Positions 24,701 through 37,000 of a DNA stretch of 64,000 bases are shown here, one piece after another. A model generated the notes under the pieces. It was given only the letters and a program-made list of their open reading frames with translations. It had not been told where the DNA came from and made no database searches. Origin of the DNA: Chaetomium olivaceum (taxonomy: Eukaryota > Ascomycota > Sordariomycetes > Sordariales > Chaetomiaceae); NCBI GenBank assembly GCA_039881045.1, contig JAYWVB010000055.1:124001-188000 (forward strand). Reading direction: 5' to 3'. Within the stretch, counting starts at the first letter, position 1. Every line of letters begins with the position of its first letter. Both the position numbers and the translations under genes were made by a program.

Positions 24701-26089
24701 TCGCGTTATGGCGCCGATCCGTGCATTGCGGTAGATGCGCTGGGTGCCAACTTCAGTCAGTTTCCACTTGTCTTTGTCCATGCCGTCAATCTGAGGGACC
24801 AGGTCAGCCGCCAGTTGTGGGCCTAGTGAACACATCCCCAGTGCGTCAAGGCCTTCTTTGGTGGAACAAGCAGACGCCAACCCTAGAGCGTCTTGAGGAG
24901 TCTCGACGCGATGCATTGGTCAACCAACAAGAGCACCAGCATGAGGGGCCGGTCGGCTCCGGGTTCCTGCTGCTGCACAGCGGCCTCTCTTTGACGGTCG
25001 CCATTAGGGCCTAGGCGCGTGGTGATGAGATGTCGCCGCCGGCAGACCGTCATGGAAACTAGGTTGATCACATCGGAACAAGAAGCCGGCACAGTGCAGT
25101 GAGGAGTTCAGCCACCCAATTGAGCTGGTTGGTGCCGTCAACGGGCTAGCCAGGCCGTGGCCATTGTTTGTCCATTCCAGGGTTGCATTCCGCCCGGCTG
25201 GAGATGGGTCGATGAACTGCGAGGCGAGAAGAAGTACCAGCGACCTCCTACGACTGTCCGGCCTAATCCAAGGTCCCTGTGGGGCGTGGCGAGCGAGTGG
25301 TCGCAGTATCGACTGCGGTAACCAAACTTCCTCTTTACAACTATCGGATTTGGCTCAGGGGCCAGGAAGCGTCTTGATGCTTTTGCTGGGAAGGGTTTCC
25401 CACCGCCGGTCGACGGGGGCTGGGGATCGTCTCGGGCTTCTGGCCAGATGCCTGTTCATCTACGAAGGCTTCATCTGTAGATGAAGAAAGCCCAGCACGT
25501 TCTGCTGTATTGATAGGTTTTGATTGTCGATGCAAATTAAGCCAATGTCCGTGTTCCTGGTTGGCGAGGCATAGGCGGTGCGGGTAATCGGCCATGCCGC
25601 CCGTGTAAGACACAGTTTGGTGCCAACATGCCTCGACGCAAGGAAGGATGGGCTACGATCCGCGGTTGGCCATGTATCAAGTCATGAAGATCAGCACTGT
25701 CGAAAGATTGTAAAGTAGGCAAATATCCAGGCCGTTATTTGTATAATACGTGCTGTCTAGGCGCAATTCCAGCATCGTACGGTTCGTGCCCAACTCGTTT
25801 CGTCCCTGGACGTTTGGGGGACAAAGGAGGCATTTGGTCAGATGAAACGCGATATTACCTCGCTCGTTGCCGCCTGGACTAGATGAAGGCGTCTGCTACT
25901 TTGTGTCTTCCTTTTATACGTGTCTATCCCCGGTTTACTTGCGTTCTTGAAGCCTTGTCACAACTGTAGGGCAGGCTCCGGAGATTTAGGGGGAGGGGGG
26001 GTAGACGATGATGTTGGACAGCATGGAGGTCTTCGTTGGCTGTCACATTGATGACTGGGGGATGATGGACATTGGTCGATGACGAACGT
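18769..26089. other. Long non-coding stretch downstream of the homeodomain gene
   Basis: About 7.3 kb with no supportable gene. The longest ORFs (22360..23214 minus, 23760..24398 plus) are low-complexity, lack domains and have no splice-consistent continuation. The first ~800 bases are T-rich and contain runs typical of a 3' UTR (for example TTCTTTTTCTTCAACTTTTT near 19113). A CACCT repeat lies near 22190. Composition is mixed, with no strong TpA excess visible by eye. Confidence 0.5.
19023..19038. repeat. (CGAT)4 microsatellite
   Basis: Four perfect copies of CGAT in the presumed 3' UTR of the homeodomain gene; the run is self-complementary. Confidence 0.8.
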
Positions 26090-28558
26090 TTAAGCCTTGT
26101 GGCTATCGATGTCGAGCGACGAACAACCTTCACGTGGCGCGAAAACGCCTCCGACGTCTTCGAGACTACTCGAAAGCCGATCGACAGCAAGCACGTCCGA
26201 GGCAACAGCGCCGACAATGAAAGCATCTACCACTCTACACACTCTCCTCGCGAGTGTAGCGTGCTCAACCGCCGCCATCACAGCTCCCGTCCGACTCTCC
26301 CCCGAGCTCAGCAAGCTCCTCGTCGCTCCGTCCACCAACACCACCACCACCGGCGGCGGCACCCGATCCTTCGTCCTTCTTCCTCCCAACCCGCTCCGTC
26401 TCCTCCCCCGACTCTCCACTAAGCACATTGCCGCCTTCACCATCATCCAACACCCCCCACCACCCACCGGCCCCCCAAACGAACCCCCCACACTCTCCAT
26501 CGTGAACGGGCTCGCCGTCGGCCCATCCAACACCGCCAACTCCTCCGGCCTCAGCCACCGCGGCAACAACAGCGCCCTCACAGGAATCAGCGCAAAAATA
26601 ACCACCGGAAACCCGACGGCCGCCACCGTCTGCGTAATAGCAAACGTCGCCGCAAACCCGACCAGCTCCACCCCAACAAACGCCCACACCGCACCCCTCC
26701 TCCTCACCCTCCCCTCCCCCATCGCCATCACCATTACTATTACCAAGCAGCGGATGCCCGCCCTCGTCAACATGCGATCCCTCATCAGAAACAACATCTT
26801 CGCGGTAATCCCGTTCCCGGCCAGCGCCTGGAACCCCATGATGAAGAACAGCCCCGCCAACACGCCCTGCGGGATCAGGTGCAGCACGGTCAGCAGCGGC
26901 CCACACATGGCGACGAGGGTCAGCAGGCCCTGCGCGAGGTTGGAGACGCGCTGCTCGACGACCGACGTGGCGCGGAATGTGAAGCCTCCGCCTCCGCCTC
27001 CGCCGGCGCCCGGGATGTGCTGTTAGGGGGGTCGGGTTGTTGTTTTGGTCAGTCGAGGTGGTGGAGGGAGAGGAGGGCACGACGACTTCGGTGACGCAGA
27101 GGGATTCGGTGTGGAAGGGGGCTTGCGGGATGAGGCCGTTGGGGAAGGGCAGGCCGAGGAGGCCGGCGATGCCCGTGGTTAGGCCGAGGAGGAAGAGGTC
27201 CCAGTGGAAGCCGGCGGGTTTGCGGAGGGGGAATTCGGTGCCTTGGGCGATTAGGGAGGAGACTGTGGTTGTGTTAGAGAGAGAGGCGTGGATGAATGGA
27301 TGGATGGATGGATGGATGGATGGAAAAATGTAAAGGGGGGGGGACGAACCGTTGTGGTCGAACCAGAAGAGGATAGTCAACAAGACGGCGAAGGGAATGG
27401 CGATGAAGATGTCGCCGACTGGGATGTCCCAGAAATGGACGAACCAGCCGCGCTCCGCCACGGTCGGCATGAAGGCGATCCCCGTTGGCAGAGTCTCGAG
27501 CGGGATGTGCTTCATCTTTCCCATATGGGCGAAGCCGGTGAAGAAGACGACGGTCAGTGGGTGCCGTAGTCCTTGAGGAAGACGCGCACGGGGTGCTTGA
27601 ACAGGCTGCTCTGGCCGAGCTCGCCGCAGATGTAGGCGATGGCAAAAACGAGCAGGGCCACGACGACGGACAGATAAAAGGGCTCTTCGTCGCCGAGCGT
27701 CTCGAGAATCTGGATCCCCTTCTGAAGGTAGATGAAGGCGACATAGAAGCCAAAGATGTCGCAGGGGAAGCGCGTCACATAGCGCAGCCAGTTGCACGAG
27801 TTGGTGACAGCCAGGACCCAATGAAAGATGAGGGACCATCTGAAAACAGTCAGTACCTCTCTCATGCGCAACTCTGGTTGTAAGTTGCGAGTGACTCACA
27901 TCCCAATCCAGCACATGAAAGCCAGGTAGTTCGTACCAGTCGGCATCATGATGTCGTAGACGGTACTTCGGCGGGTCAGTTCACCACCCAGAAACCAACC
28001 AAGTCCAGGAGGGGGAAACATACTAGTTAAACACGGTAATCGGCCCCGTCACACCGACAATAACCAGCGGCTGACAAGCAAGCACAGAAAACACGACGGC
28101 GCCGAGGACCGACGCCAGCACACCTCGTTGACGCCGTACTGCATGCCCGTCTTGTTGAACATGTCCAGCGAGAACGCCAGCGCCGGCAAGATGCTACACG
28201 ACGGAGACATCCACGATTAGCTCTCAGCCTGTAACCCAACCCGCCTCATGGTAAAAAAAAGGAGGAGATACACATCACAACAACAACAACAACTCAACCC
28301 AAAACAAGAAAGAGAAAAAAAGAAAAAAAAAAGAACGGACTTCGCAAAAAACATATACACCGTCGCCGGCACGACGCGATAATTCCAGGCATCCGCCCAG
28401 TCGCTCGCATAGTAGGGCGCCCGTTTGCGCACATCATTGACCATGCCGCGAAAGAGGTGGATCTTCCACCAGGGGTCGTGCCGCGGCGCGCGGTGGTGCC
28501 GTTCCGGGGCCGGGTCCGAGCCCGGTCCGGCGGCGGCAGCTGAGGCGGGATCATGCAT
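26090..28558 (-). CDS. BOR1: Borate/bicarbonate-type anion transporter (two apparent one-base deletions)
   Basis: SLC4-family plasma-membrane anion transporter; fungal members export borate. Exons (descending): 28341-28558, 28024-28193, 27900-27965, 27350-27839, about 27084-27262, 26090-27019. Family landmarks are clear: WWKIHLFRGMVNDVRKRAPY, SLDMFNKTGMQYGVNE, VIVGVTGPITVFN, YTVYDIMMPTGTN, SSLIAQGTEFPLRKPAGFHW, LPFPNGLIPQAPFHTESL, EQRVSNLAQG. The C-terminal cytoplasmic tail is hydrophilic and variable. Two frame breaks: in exon 2 at 28115-28125 (VNEV-L-ASVLGAVVFS needs one more base) and in exon 4 at 27559-27561 (LKDYGT-PLTVVFFTGF needs one more C). The lengths of both exons are exactly one base short of what the flanking intron phases demand, which supports missing bases. 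The donor of the last intron is either 27083 or the next GT three bases on. Confidence 0.88.
27297..27324. repeat. (TGGA)7 microsatellite inside a Bor1 intron
   Basis: Seven perfect TGGA units sit within the 27263-27349 intron, followed by a run of nine Gs at 27335-27343 directly upstream (in plus orientation) of the exon edge. On the transcribed strand this is a TCCA repeat plus a C9 tract close to the 5' splice site. Confidence 0.9.
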
Positions 28559-29804
28559 TGGGCTACGGTCCTGGTGGTGGTGAGATCAGGGTGAGGGTGG
28601 CGGGTTGAGCCGGAGGCGGGCGAGCGCACCCAGTCGCGGATGCGGAGGCCGGTGCTGGTTTTGGGATGTTGTTGGTCCTGCTGGTGGTGGTGGTGGTGGG
28701 GGAGGCCGTCTCCGGTCCGGGGATGGAGCCGCCGCGGTGGGTTTCTCGGACGTTGAGGCGGCCATGACGTTTGCGGTGGGTGTGCTGTTGATCTCCGGTT
28801 TTTTACTTTCTGAGTCCGACGCGGTTCATCATCGATCTTCTTTCGTTTGGTGATATCCGTCCTGTGGATGAAAATGTTTGACGGGCCTCAATGGATGGGA
28901 GGGGAGTTGAGAAAACACAAAAAAGTAAAACAAGGTTATCATCTTCGGAAAGAAATGCAAGATCGGATGGACCCCGTCGCTTCCCGGCAACGGCGAGGAA
29001 GAACGGGCGGAACAGGGGTGAGTGGACCCACAACGGGAACGGGACTGAGTGCAAAAGGCGGGCATGGCGCCAGGCTAACACGCCCGCCAGGGACAATGTG
29101 CAGATCTGGTGCCGGTTTTCCGGTGTGTGAGGGATAACAAAGGGCTGGCTTGGATGAGTATGGTAAGAGTAATACCAAAGACTAGAATAGAATAGAGACT
29201 CTTGAAATCAATGGATTGCCCCTGACCTCCAAGCCTTTTCTTCAATAATGGTCCGTTCCGATGATCACTCCTAAAGCCGGCTCCGGCCCGGCCCGGGGCG
29301 GACTTGTCCATGATTGGTGTCGTATAAGTCGAGTCGAGTCGAGTCGGACAACATCCCCCAAGTAACACATATATACTCTACACAATACATACAAACAAGA
29401 ACTCGGCGCCAACGATAGTTATCGTACAACACACTTGCTGATGCAACTAGTCTATGCACATCCCGCACTGCCTGCCCCCGGCCGTCGCTTGCCCTTGCTG
29501 TTGCTGCTGTTGCTAACGGGAGAAACAAGAGAGGAGGGAAAACAAAAAAAAACAAAGGCCTTCCTTCTAGCAGCTTGCTCTTCTTTCCTTTCCCCTCCCC
29601 GCTGCAATACGCCGTACCACCTATTGATACAAACATGTATACGAGTTGAGTATTTTTATGAAGGACAGGGGGCCAGGAATCAGGGATCCGCCTGGCCTGA
29701 CCGACCGCAGCACGGGTTTTTGTGCCTCTCTTCGTGACCTATTGGCTCTCTTTCATCCCCTATTGGCTCTCTTTCATCCCCTCTCGCCTCTCGCCTCTCA
29801 CTTC
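28559..29804. other. Bor1 promoter region and m-AAA protease 3' flank
   Basis: No gene. It contains a TGG-repeat purine tract near 28680 and an A/G-rich stretch near 28910-28950. GTCGA repeats lie near 29328-29346 (GAGTCGAGTCGAGTCGG). A CT-rich end with a duplicated 21-mer just follows the m-AAA protease stop on the minus strand. Bor1 transcription should start in the right half of this span. Confidence 0.5.
29740..29781. repeat. Perfect 21-bp tandem duplication
   Basis: The unit TATTGGCTCTCTTTCATCCC plus a final C occurs at 29740-29760 and again at 29761-29781 without any mismatch. It lies in the 3' UTR side of the m-AAA protease gene. Confidence 0.92.
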
Positions 29805-32586
29805 TCACCTCTCACCGTCGGTGGTCGGCTTCTTCTCATCAAACAGCGCCGGCTGCGTCTCATCCGGCGTGTCGGTGTTCTCGGTGGGGAACGGGGGCGG
29901 GGCGCTCTTCTCGCCGTGGCGGTTATCAAAGAACTTGGCAAACTCCTCCTTCTCGGGCCACTCGCGGGGTCCCAGCAGGCGGACAAGGTCGTCGCGAGTC
30001 AGCATCTCCTTGCGCAGCAGCTCCTCGGCCACAATGCCAATCTCCTTCTTGCGCGCAATCAACAAATCCTTGCACTGCTTGTAGGCCTCGTCGACAATAC
30101 GGCGCACCTCGGCGTCGATGGCCTGGGCGGTCGACTCGGCGAAGGGCTTGTGCAGCTGGTTCTGGTCGTTCTCGAAGTGCAGCGGGCCCAGCTTGTCCGA
30201 CATGCCCCACTGGGTGACCATGGTGGTGGCCATGCGGGTGACCTTCTTGAAGTCGTCGCTGGCGCCCGTGGTGACGGTGGGGAAGTGCAGCTCCTCCGAC
30301 ACACGCCCGCCCAGCGTCATGGCCATACGGTCCATTAGCTGGTTGGTGTTCATCAGGTAGGCGTCGCCCGCGGGCAGGTACTGCGCGTACCCCAGCGCGC
30401 CCTGCCCGCGCGGGATTATGGACACCTTGAGCAGCGGGTCCGCCCACCGGAAGAACCAGCCGCAGATGGCGTGCCCGGCCTCGTGGTAGGCCACTGTCCG
30501 CTTCTCCTCGGGGCTGAGCACGAGCGACTTGCGCTCGAGACCGCCGACGACGCGCTCGATCGCCTGCTCGAAATGGATCATCTCGACGCTGGCCGCGTTG
30601 GCTCTGGCGGCTAGGGGGTCGTTAGTATCTCAATGAAGTATAAGAACGGAAGTAAAGGAGAACTCAAAACATACCAATAAGCGCAGCTTCGTTGACGGCG
30701 TTGGCAATGTCGGCGCCAGCGAAGCCTGGTGTCAGAGCAGCGAGACGGCCCGTCAGGTAGTCCATGTCCTCCTTGGTCAGAATCTTCTGCAGATGCACCT
30801 TGAAGATGGACTTGCGGCCCTTCATGGTCGGCCTGTCGATGTGGATGTGCCTGTCAAAGCGCCCGGGTCGCATCAAAGCCTTATCCAGAATATCCGGCCT
30901 GTTGGTGCCGGCAAGGACCACGACCTGCTCCGAGGTGTTGAAGCCGTCCATCTCCGTAAGGATCTGGTTCAGCGTGGCCTCGCGCTCATCGTTGCCGCCG
31001 CCCTTGAAACCGCCGCCGTCGGCACGGGACTTGCCCACCGCATCGATCTCGTCGATGAAGATGATGCAGGGCGCGTTCTTGCGCGCCGTGGCGAAGAGGT
31101 CCCGAACACGGGAAGCACCCACACCGACAAACATCTCGACGAACTCAGAACCGCTGACGCTGTAGAAGGGCACCTGCGACTCGCCGGCCGTCGCCTTGGC
31201 GAGGAGAGTTTTACCGGTACCGGGGGGGCCGGACAGGATTGCACCGCGGGGGATCTTGGCACCTAGCCTCTGGAACCGCTCGGGCGTCCTAAGGAAGCTG
31301 ACAAACTCCATAATCTCGGTCTTGGCCTCGTCCATGCCCGCCACGTCGGCGAACTTAACCTTGACCGCGGAGTCGTGATTGAACATCTTCGCTTTGCTCT
31401 TCCCGAAACCAAACATGTTGCTGGAGCCCCCACCCACGCCGCCAGCGCGACGCGACACCCAGGCAAGCAGACCGACAATCAGGATAGTCGGCCCGAACGC
31501 CATCAGGAGGTTAGCTGCCATGCCTTCCCGGGCATAGCTCACCGGTATCCTCTCGGTGCTCGGCACGCCAAGTTCCTGCTGGGCTTCATCTAGCCTCCGC
31601 TCAAAGGCGTCGATAGAACCGATAGAGAAGTAGTAGACAAAGTTGGGGTTGGCGGCCTGGGAGTCGGGGTACATGTTCCGCACGGCATCGCGGTTGAGCT
31701 CGACCCGCACGCGGCCGTCCACGACGACGAGCTTCTCCACCAGGCCCCTGTCCAGGAAGTTCTTGCGCAGCTCCTGCCAGGTGATCTCGCGAGACGATTC
31801 CGAGGAGAAAAACATGACGTAGAAGGGGTACATCAGGACCGCCATGACAACCCACGTCACCGGGTCGGATGTGTCGAAGCGGCGCGGCGGTGGTGTCTGG
31901 TTGGCCCCCCCTTGCTTCTTTTGCCCTTTCTGGCCTGGTTGTCTCTTCTTTTGTTGTTGCTGCTGTTTTCGCTGCTGCTCTTGCTGTGGACGTTGTTGCT
32001 CCTCCCCTTCCGGCTGTTGTTGCGCATTATCCGAATCTTCCTCCTTTTCCTCCCCCGGCTTGTTCGAGGTAAAGTCCAGCGCCTTCTTTTGCTGAGCATC
32101 GAGCTCCGAGGCCATCTTGTACGCGATCCGGGGAACCTTGAGAGCATCCATCATGCCGAGCTGCCCGGTCATCTTGCGTCGCAGAATCGTCCGAAGCTCC
32201 TCCGGAACACCCATCTCCTTGAACTCGTCGAATATCTCCTGTATTTCAGTCCGTTGGCTCTCCGACGGAAAAGCCGCCACAAGCCGGTCGAGCTCCTCCA
32301 GTTCTTCCTTGTTCAGGCGCACAAACCCCGGGGCGAGTGGCCGTTTGGGCGCGGGGGCTTTCTGCTTCGCATCGGCGGCATCGTTCCGTTTATTGGGCGT
32401 TTGATCTGGAGTCTCGGTCTCATCTTCGGGTTTTGGCGAGTTGGTCGACTTGAATCTGGCGGCGAGGAGGGTGGTTGTGGCGGGGGTGGCCTGGGGAAAG
32501 CGGACGATACCGAATGCCGGTCGCGCTAATGGCCGTAATGGCAGCCTTGAACAGCGCGCCAGTTGGCGGGCTGAGGTGCGAAACAT
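29805..32586 (-). CDS. Mitochondrial m-AAA protease subunit (AFG3/YTA12 family)
   Basis: ATP-dependent zinc metalloprotease of the mitochondrial inner membrane, facing the matrix, which degrades misfolded membrane proteins and processes substrates such as MrpL32. About 905 residues in two exons, 30675..32586 and 29805..30610; the intron has a GTATGT donor and CTAG acceptor, and the junction reads ALIAARANAASVEM. The start at 32586 gives a typical Arg/Ser-rich mitochondrial presequence; an earlier in-frame start at 32751 would put non-family residues in front. Domains in order: presequence, Gln/Lys-rich linker, two TM segments around the FtsH extracellular domain, AAA ATPase with Walker A GPPGTGKT, Walker B IIFIDEID, SRH GRFDRHI, then M41 protease with zinc motif HEAGH. 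All catalytic residues are present. I cannot separate Afg3 from Yta12 by eye. Confidence 0.93.
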
Positions 32587-34089
32587 GGTCGCTGTGGTGG
32601 TGAGGAGGAAGGGGGAGGAGGGAGGGGCGGGTGGTTGAGGCGACGTGCGTAGGTTGCGAAGGCAAAGGTATCTGATGAGATTGCGGGTCCTTCTTTTCGA
32701 ATCTGGGTCCCCACGTCCCGCTAACAACCAACCTGGAAGTCTCCGAACCACGGCAAGTCACTGGAACCTTCTCTTTTCCTTATTGTCTCCGCTCAATCTT
32801 CCTTGGACTCGTCTTCCCTGCTTCCGCACTCCCTGGCGATCGCTTTGTCGCCGCCGAAATAGTCAATGTCCACCGGTGGGATGGTAGGTGGTGTGTGCGT
32901 CTCGTGAGTCCGACAAGGCCGAGTCGGAAAATCCAAGCCCTGCAGCAATCCAATGGATGACGCCTGGCAAGCGGCGGGAAACCTGCCGCAAGGCCAATGC
33001 GCTAGTCCTTGGACGGCTAGCGCAGAGTCACGTGTCTTAAAATCAACCTCTTGCCAGCTGACTGATTGCGGGTTTGCTCTCAACTCGCTCGGCCCGGGCA
33101 ACCCATTGCACCGCGCCGGACATGTTGATGTCTTAACGCCGGCACTGCCAACCTACCCAGGCAGTCGAGGTTGACGTGCGAGTTTTATTCCGGCATCGGT
33201 ACAGATCAAGGACTTAGTAAGACAAATTATTATTTGGCCTTAGGCGGGGACTGTAGTATAAAAGTCAGAAGATATGGGAGAGCAAGAGCAAGAAGGATTG
33301 GGTTATTTGGTCGTATGACCGAGAGCAGCCCGGTAGAGGACTGTATTCTGTATCTAACTTAGACATCAGCCCATTTAAATCTGACTGGAGAACCGAACGA
33401 CACGCCACCTCTTAGTTCACCTTACCACCAACCCCAGAATAACCCCGCCACGTTTTCTTCCATTCCATCCCACCCACCTCCCACCCACACACCAATAAAT
33501 AGCAGACTCCCCTGAAAGTACTCCCAAGAATAGCTCAACAACTACGCCCTATTTATATACCGTATTACGCTCTCCGCCTTGTTCCGTCTCATCTCCGAAC
33601 TGCTTGCATCAAGCTCCAACCCTAACAATGACCATCCCCTGAGTAATCTGGCTTGACATCTAGCTGGCCAGAAATAAACCATTAGTTGTTGAGTTTCATC
33701 TCCTTCAACTGCAATCAGGCCACTCGATCCAGAAAGACAACAGCGGCAATCTTTACAAAGTACCCACCAGAGGTATAAGCGAACATGGGAGTAGAGCATG
33801 GGACTTGGCTTGCCACAGAGCAAACCTAGGTAACCGAGCACAACCTGTTCAGAACATAAATTGGAAGTCGTAAATCCCTATAAAGACATATCATAGAAAA
33901 GAAAAAGAAAAAAGAACACAAAAGTCCACCCAAAGTAGACCAGAGATACCGGCGCCCCGCTGTGACCAAACGTAAACAAATCCATCCATCCATCCATCGA
34001 TACATACACGCATCCGTCGTCAGCCAGCCTAGTCAATCCCCTCATACATACACACACCCACTGCAAACCCCGTTTTCACCTTCACACCT
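32587..34089. other. m-AAA protease promoter and Zn2Cys6 gene 3' flank
   Basis: No gene is supported. It holds the promoter of the m-AAA protease at its left end and, further right, AT-rich sequence and an (ATCC)n run at about 33980-33997. A TTCACACC triplet repeat near 34078-34103 spans the end of the Zn2Cys6 gene. Confidence 0.5.
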
Positions 34090-37000
34090 TCACACCTTCA
34101 CACCCGCCGACACCTCTCCCATAACAGAGGTCACCACCCCCTCGTCACCTCCCCATCCCCCCTGCCCCCCATGTCTCCCATCCTGACTACCCCCATTAAC
34201 ACCACCAGCACCAACACCACCACCACCCCCACTCAAATCCATATCCCCAAAATTCCCATTCTCCACGCTCGGATACGCACCCCCACTCATCTCGGCCCAA
34301 TTCCAATCCAGCGTCATCGGCAGACTAAACAAATCCTGCGGCAGCATCGGCTGCTGGAACACTCCTCCTCCCAGCCCCCCACCACCTAACGGCGGACTGC
34401 CCAACCCACCGCCGCTCGTGTCCATAGCCCCGCCCAGCCCACCACCGCCCATGCCGCCGAACGAGGCCATGTCGGCAAAGGTGTTGTACTCGGAGCTGTC
34501 GGGCGTAAACTCGCCGTGCCACCCCGTCGGGGCGAGGCCGGGGGAGGGGGACTGGCTCATGGTGCCGTTCATGGGGCTGTGGTAGCTAGCTGTGTTGTTG
34601 GTGGCGGTGTTGGGCGGGGATCGGCGATCGTTGGCCGGAGGGGAGAGGTGGCTTTGGTTTTGGTTGCTGATGGGGGTGGCGTGCATCCCGTTCCCGTTCG
34701 CCTGGGGGGTTACGGAGCGCGCCGTGGTGGGTCGGGATGATGTGGGTGGGATGGGGTTTGGGTTGAAGGAGGGGGAGTCGGCCGCGTTGATGTTGGTGTT
34801 GTTGGAGTTGGCTGCTGGTTTGCTTAGGGGCTGGTCCTGGTTCTTTCGCTTTCGCCGGGAGGCGTGGTCCTTCTCTGCCTTATCAATAACAACCTTGGCA
34901 ATCCGGTCAAACTCGGAGCATACTCCGAGCATGCGGTTAACACCACCCGTTTCCGCCTCGTGCCCAAGCATTGACAAGAAATTGACGACCACATTTAAAA
35001 GTTTGGTGTCGGAGCGTGCCCTGGGATCAAGGGGATTTTGTAAGATGTGTCCGAATAACGTGACGAGCGCGGACACCGGGAAATACAACACCATCCTACA
35101 TCAGGTTAGAAACGGGGACCGTGGAAAACCAAAGGTGCGGTTGGCTTACCAAACACAGGAGAAGTCGCCCTGGGGAATGTACTTGAGCAGAGATATCGAT
35201 GCTCTGGCAGCAGAGGTGCACAAGGCCGCCGAAGAAAAAATGCGGGGGTTTAGTGGCCTCGCGTTGAGCCCCTGAATAGCAAAGTCGGATAGACGACTGG
35301 TCCAGTAGCCGTGATGGATCGACATGCGGTGGATTGTGGTAAGGCAGTTGTAGTAGTTGAAGTGTAGCATGACGATGTGGAGGATCAGGGGCGTATGTGA
35401 CGCCTTGATTTCGTGTTCTGGACGGAAGTCGATCGGGATGCGATCTTTCCAATCTTCCAGTTCCTTGTCGAGCTCCCCGATAGTGTTTAGCAGCTCGCCG
35501 TCCGATTGCTTCGTCGCCTTGGTCGAGTACAGCTTGGTGTACACTCTGCTTTCGACGATGGAGAGCTCGCACATGACCCGGAACAGGTTCATCTTACCCT
35601 TCCCGTCCGCCAACGGAATGTTGCCGATACCGTCCGCGGGATCAGCATCGGGCAGTTCTACATTCATGTCGTCGTCGTCTTGTGCAGGTGGCCTCCCAGA
35701 CCGCAAGCACAAATCCTTGTCCAACATGTAGGCTATCCAAAACACGCGCTTCCGCTGCTCGATTTCGATCGGGTTGAGGTTGAACCCTGTCCCGCGTTTG
35801 TGAAGGCCGATTGTGTGAGACAGTCGGATTGCCGTGGCGATGAGGAGGAATGACGGCTGCGGGTTCGGAGTCCCCTGCATGAACAGAGACATGCCCAGCA
35901 GGGCCTGGACGCTGAGCAGGTCGGTGTTGCGCATCGCCAATTCGGAAAACACGGCCATGGCGTTCTTGATGTAAGCCCAGGCCTTGTCATCCTCTTCTTG
36001 CGGGACCAGGTTGCTCATCACGCGCAAGCGGTGCGCGATGGCCAGAGCCACATTCAAGCTCGCCCACCATCCGGATCCTGTATAGGGATCATCCGAGTAC
36101 TGCCTCTCCACCAGGTGCATAAAGGTCGGTTGGTGGAATAGCGGAAACATGCAGTTGAAGTTCTCGAAGTAGTCCTTGAGCAGGGACAGCGCCTCTGGCT
36201 TCGGGGGGAGGGCCCGGAAGACGGGACGGGGGAAGAGGTCCCCGAAGACATCGGGCTTCCAAGCCGTCCACTTGTGATCATCCATCGAAACATCCGAAAT
36301 CATTTGCTGGAATGATGAGTCCCCCATTTTCTCATTGACCCACTGTACACCCTTTGGCGAAAAGATGGAGAATCCGGAGGATGAACCTTAGCATGTTAGC
36401 GACCAGGGGACGACACAGGGAGAGCTCGATTCGTACCGATATACCGCGTTTCGCCGTTGGTATTTGTGACTAGTGAGCACATCATTTCGGACAGTTCAGC
36501 AACCTCTTCCCGCTCGCCATCCTGGCTGTCCTTCTCCGGCGTGGTAGAGCTCATTTTTTCACCATCCTTGACAGGCTCAGGAGACGCTAGCGAACTATGG
36601 GGCGTTGAGGCGCGAACCTCTTGACCGAGCACTAGTGGGGGGGAGGTCGGGTCGGAAACCGCCTGGGAAGCTTGCCTCGACTGCTGGTGCTTCTCGACAA
36701 GCTTCTTCTCCAGTGTCCCGAGGTCCGTGGCGCCGTTGTCGTCTTCGCCGAGCAGGCCTGTGCCAATGACGTTAGTGGGACATGGCTACAGGTACCCATC
36801 GGAGATACAGAACACCAGGCGTACCTGATAACCGCAACAAGTGCTCCATGCGCCCCAAGCGATTCTCGAGCCCTTCAATGTACTTGGCACTGTTCCCATG
36901 CGTAAGCCGGGTGCCCACAAAAATGTAGACAACAAAATCTTACCCCTTGGGAGGATTCCGCTTCTTTTCCACCTGTGTGAAGACGCACTCCGTCTTGTAG

